From JAHEAO01 sp041633555 (GTDB lineage Bacteria > Pseudomonadota > Alphaproteobacteria > Rhodobacterales > Rhodobacteraceae), in the NCBI GenBank assembly GCA_041633555.1, contig JBFKFZ010000013.1, forward strand, positions 1 through 64,000: a DNA stretch of 64,000 nt, written 5' to 3'. Every line of letters starts with the position of its first letter. Positions within the stretch are counted from its first letter, which is position 1. Made by a program: the position numbers and the translations under genes. Below the pieces are notes generated by a model. It was not told the DNA's origin. It saw only the letters and a list, made by a program, of their open reading frames with translations, and made no database searches. Shown piece by piece: positions 62,503 to 64,000 of this stretch.

Positions 62503-63190
62503 CGGGGTCTCCTTCGGGCTGTCCGCGCGGGGCCTGGATGCGCCGCTCTAGTCGGCGCAGTCCGGCCTCGAGGCCGAGGTTCACGACGCAGTAGCAGGCC
62601 GCTGCGGCAAGGTAGAATTCAATGGGCCTGTAGGTGCGGCTGATCGCCTGCTGCGCGGCTGGGGTGATTTCCGTAACGCCGATCACCGAGACCAGCGCTG
62701 AGTCTCTGAGCAATGCGATCATGTTGTTGCCCATCGGCGCGATCATGGCGCGATCACGGCGCGCACCGCCTGCGGGATGATGACCCGGCGCAAGGTCTGA
62801 CCCCGGCTTAGGCCGAGCTTCCGTTCGCCCTCGTACTGGCCCTTGTCCACGGCAAGGATGCTGGCCTGGATCAGCTCGGAATTGTAGACGGCGATATGCA
62901 GCCCGAGACCGATCACACCGGCAACGAAGGCAGGCAGGTCGATGCCGGTCTGGGTCAGACCGAAATAGATCAGAAAATAGCTGCAACAAGAGCGGCGAGC
63001 CCATGAGGAGCCAGGCAAGAAGTCGGAAGGGCAGACGGATCGTCCAGTGCCCGCAAAGCGCAGTTACCGCGAAGATGATGCCGCCAAAGCAGCTGAGCAG
63101 CCCCGCGCCGATCGTGATCGCGATCGTCCACGCGGCACCCAGCAGAAGCACGCCGAAATGGTCGGGCACGACGGTGAAATCAAGGCCCAC
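62480..63190 (-). pseudogene. amino-acid ABC transporter permease, two frameshifts and an 11-bp duplication
   Basis: A HisQ/GltJ-type permease. The start (MGLDFTVVPDHFGVLLLGAAWTI) and end (NNMIALLRDSALVSVIGVTEI then LRRLERRI) are in one frame; the middle (LIYFGLTQTGIDLPAFVAGV and the EAA loop with GLSRGQTLRRVIIPQA) is in another. An extra T in a four-base run (62974-62977) takes it out of frame after LLLQL, and an 11-bp tandem duplication at 62736-62757 brings it back just after AVIAP. The central part would be mistranslated, so the permease is dead. Confidence 0.85.
62736..62757. repeat. 11-bp tandem duplication inside the permease remnant
   Basis: GGCGCGATCAT followed directly by GGCGCGATCAC (10 of 11 identical). 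Removing one copy reads VIAPMGNNM in frame, so this is a recent frameshifting duplication. Confidence 0.8.
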
Positions 63191-63217
63191 GGCCGCCTCC
63201 TGTCTTGGCGCACACCC

Positions 63218-63420
63218 TCATGTGATGCGCGCCCGGCGGTCGAGCCAAGCTATGGCCTGCCCGGTTGCATAGATGATGATTATGTAGAGCTCTCCCGTGG
63301 TAGGAACATCTCGAAGGGATTCTAGATCGAGCCGGAATAGCGTTGGGCAGTATAGGTCAGTTCGACCACCGATATGGCCGCGAAAAGCGCCGTGCCCTAG
63401 GTGTTCAGTCCCGAGGTGGT
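63218..63420 (-). pseudogene. second ABC permease, 3' fragment only
   Basis: Reading the minus strand gives TSGLNT-stop-GTALFAAISVVELTYTAQ, then a second TAG after SGSI, then NPFEMFLP and, in another frame, TGELYIIIIYATG and the end WLDRRARIT. AAISVVELTYTAQRY is a conserved permease C-terminal stretch. Two in-frame amber codons and at least one shift are visible, and the N-terminal part is missing upstream, where LysR coding begins on the opposite strand. The fragment ends 27 bp before the other permease. Confidence 0.65.
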
Positions 63421-63943
63421 TGCCCGGCTGCAGCAGAACCGGGTCACGATGGGTATCTGTCTGCTTCAGGAACAGCCGGTCCGGCTGGAGAGCCGCGTTC
63501 TCTACCGTGAATATTTCGGGTTTTACTGCGGGCTTCGGCACCGGCTCTTTGGCCGCAAGGATATCCACATTGCCGACCTGAAAGACGAATTCGCGGTCTC
63601 GTTCCAGACCGACGAGGTCAATGGCCCGCTGTTCGGTGTGGACGAGTTGCGCAAACAGGTCGGGATGAAGCCGGGCCTGAAGGGGATATCTTCGAACCTG
63701 CCGGAGGTCCGCCGCATGATCACGTCGAATATCGGCATTGGGGCCTTGCCGGTGCATGTCGCCAAGAAAGACGTGCAGGCCGGTCAGCTGTGGCAATTGC
63801 CGCCCATCGATGATCTGCCGGCGGTCGATATCTACATTCTGACCAATCCGCGGCGCACGATGAACCGTGCAGAGACCGTTCTGATGGGCCTGCTGGACAA
63901 GGAACTGAACAACGTCCCGCTATCCGAGAAGACCTACTGTTAA
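63401..63943 (+). pseudogene. 5'-truncated LysR-family regulator (effector domain only)
   Basis: About 180 residues matching the effector-binding half of a LysR protein: VLYREYFGFYCG, then AVSFQTDEVNGPLF, SSNLPEVRRMITSNIGIGALPVHVAKKDV and TNPRRTMNRAE near the end. The N-terminal HTH is absent; upstream DNA is the permease remnant on the other strand. A GTG at 63401 opens the frame but is not a natural start. It would not bind DNA. The junction at about 63400 looks like a deletion or rearrangement breakpoint. Confidence 0.7.
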
Positions 63944-63955
63944 GGCGACCTGACT

Positions 63956-64000
63956 GTGACGGAAAAGCCCGTTCATTCTGAGCCACCGACGGCAAACGAG
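63956..64000 (+). CDS. possible start of a further gene (partial)
   Basis: GTG at 63956 opens a frame to the window edge (15 codons, MTEKPVHSEPPTANE), 12 bp after the LysR stop with AAGGCG upstream. Too short to identify. Confidence 0.3.
   Translation, partial: MTEKPVHSEPPTANE

Noticed and set aside
57916..63943. Defence island or mobile element in the terminal region
   Set aside because: All genes are metabolic, transport or regulatory; no integrase, transposase, nuclease or terminal repeats were seen.

Overview
The window is a GC-rich chromosomal segment from an alphaproteobacterium, most likely a Rhodobacteraceae member (Paracoccus/Rhodobacter/Roseobacter group). The main reasons are the trpG-trpD-trpC-moaC-moeA-lexA-comEC-gltX-gltA neighbourhood, an alphaproteobacterial LexA box (GTTC-N7-GTTC), VPLPA-CTERM sorting signals, the ccm cluster, a Tat-exported TRAP receptor, and both gap copies next to tkt. 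I see no rRNA, tRNA, CRISPR array, IS element or prophage. These calls rest on reading the sequence and on family knowledge; no database search was run.

Layout. 1-0.85 kb: a valine-catabolism operon with 3-hydroxyisobutyryl-CoA hydrolase (cut by the edge) preceded by an internally deleted acyl-CoA dehydrogenase. 1.5-3.7 kb: two VPLPA-CTERM exoproteins, one with its sorting signal out of frame. 3.7-10.1 kb: YbdK-type ligase, cupredoxin, DUF924 protein, mmsA with a divergent LysR gene, CBS protein, coaD, SMR-like protein. 10.2-15.8 kb: gap1, a 47-aa membrane ORF, gap2, a glycosyltransferase and tkt, with LacI-type operator-like sites before both gap genes. 16-20.3 kb: coiled-coil protein and zapA, then reductase, grxD, bolA and purL. 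20.4-28.9 kb: GST, LysR with divergent indolepyruvate ferredoxin oxidoreductase, acyltransferase, murI, argC. 28.9-34.3 kb: ccmE, a decayed lysozyme-like/holin pair, small ORFs, ccmF, ccmH, a PaaG-like hydratase. 34.4-44.6 kb: a decayed small secreted protein, gltA, gltX, wrecked comEC, lexA, moeA, moaC and trpCDG. 44.7-48 kb: polysaccharide-deacetylase-like protein, ECF-like sigma factor with divergent EF-hand protein, and a LuxR-type autoinducer-binding protein without a DNA-binding domain. 48-50.6 kb: ilvBN with a leader-peptide attenuator. 50.7-57.7 kb: Ca2+/cation antiporter, a complete TRAP transporter for 2-oxo-acid-like ligands, VOC protein, Bpt leucyltransferase. 57.9-64 kb: a catabolic operon (acetylpolyamine-type deacetylase, GNAT, beta-keto acid cleavage enzyme, class III aminotransferase) beside an amino-acid ABC importer in advanced decay and a 5'-truncated LysR gene.

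Main impressions. Housekeeping genes are intact, while several accessory genes are broken: acyl-CoA dehydrogenase, VPLPA protein, GH108 lysozyme, holin, comEC, a small secreted protein, an ABC ATPase, two permeases and a LysR gene. Many lesions are +/-1 changes in short homopolymers, with some amber codons and one 11-bp duplication. This suggests relaxed selection on competence, cell-wall lysis, an importer and part of valine catabolism, although read-level confirmation is needed to exclude sequencing error. The best regulatory elements are the ilvB attenuator (leader peptide with consecutive Ile-Val-Leu-Val codons), the tandem SOS boxes before lexA, and the gap operator-like sites. I found no clear new defence or mobile system. 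The most novel-looking items are the deacetylase/GNAT/BKACE/aminotransferase catabolic cluster and the HTH-less autoinducer-binding protein.
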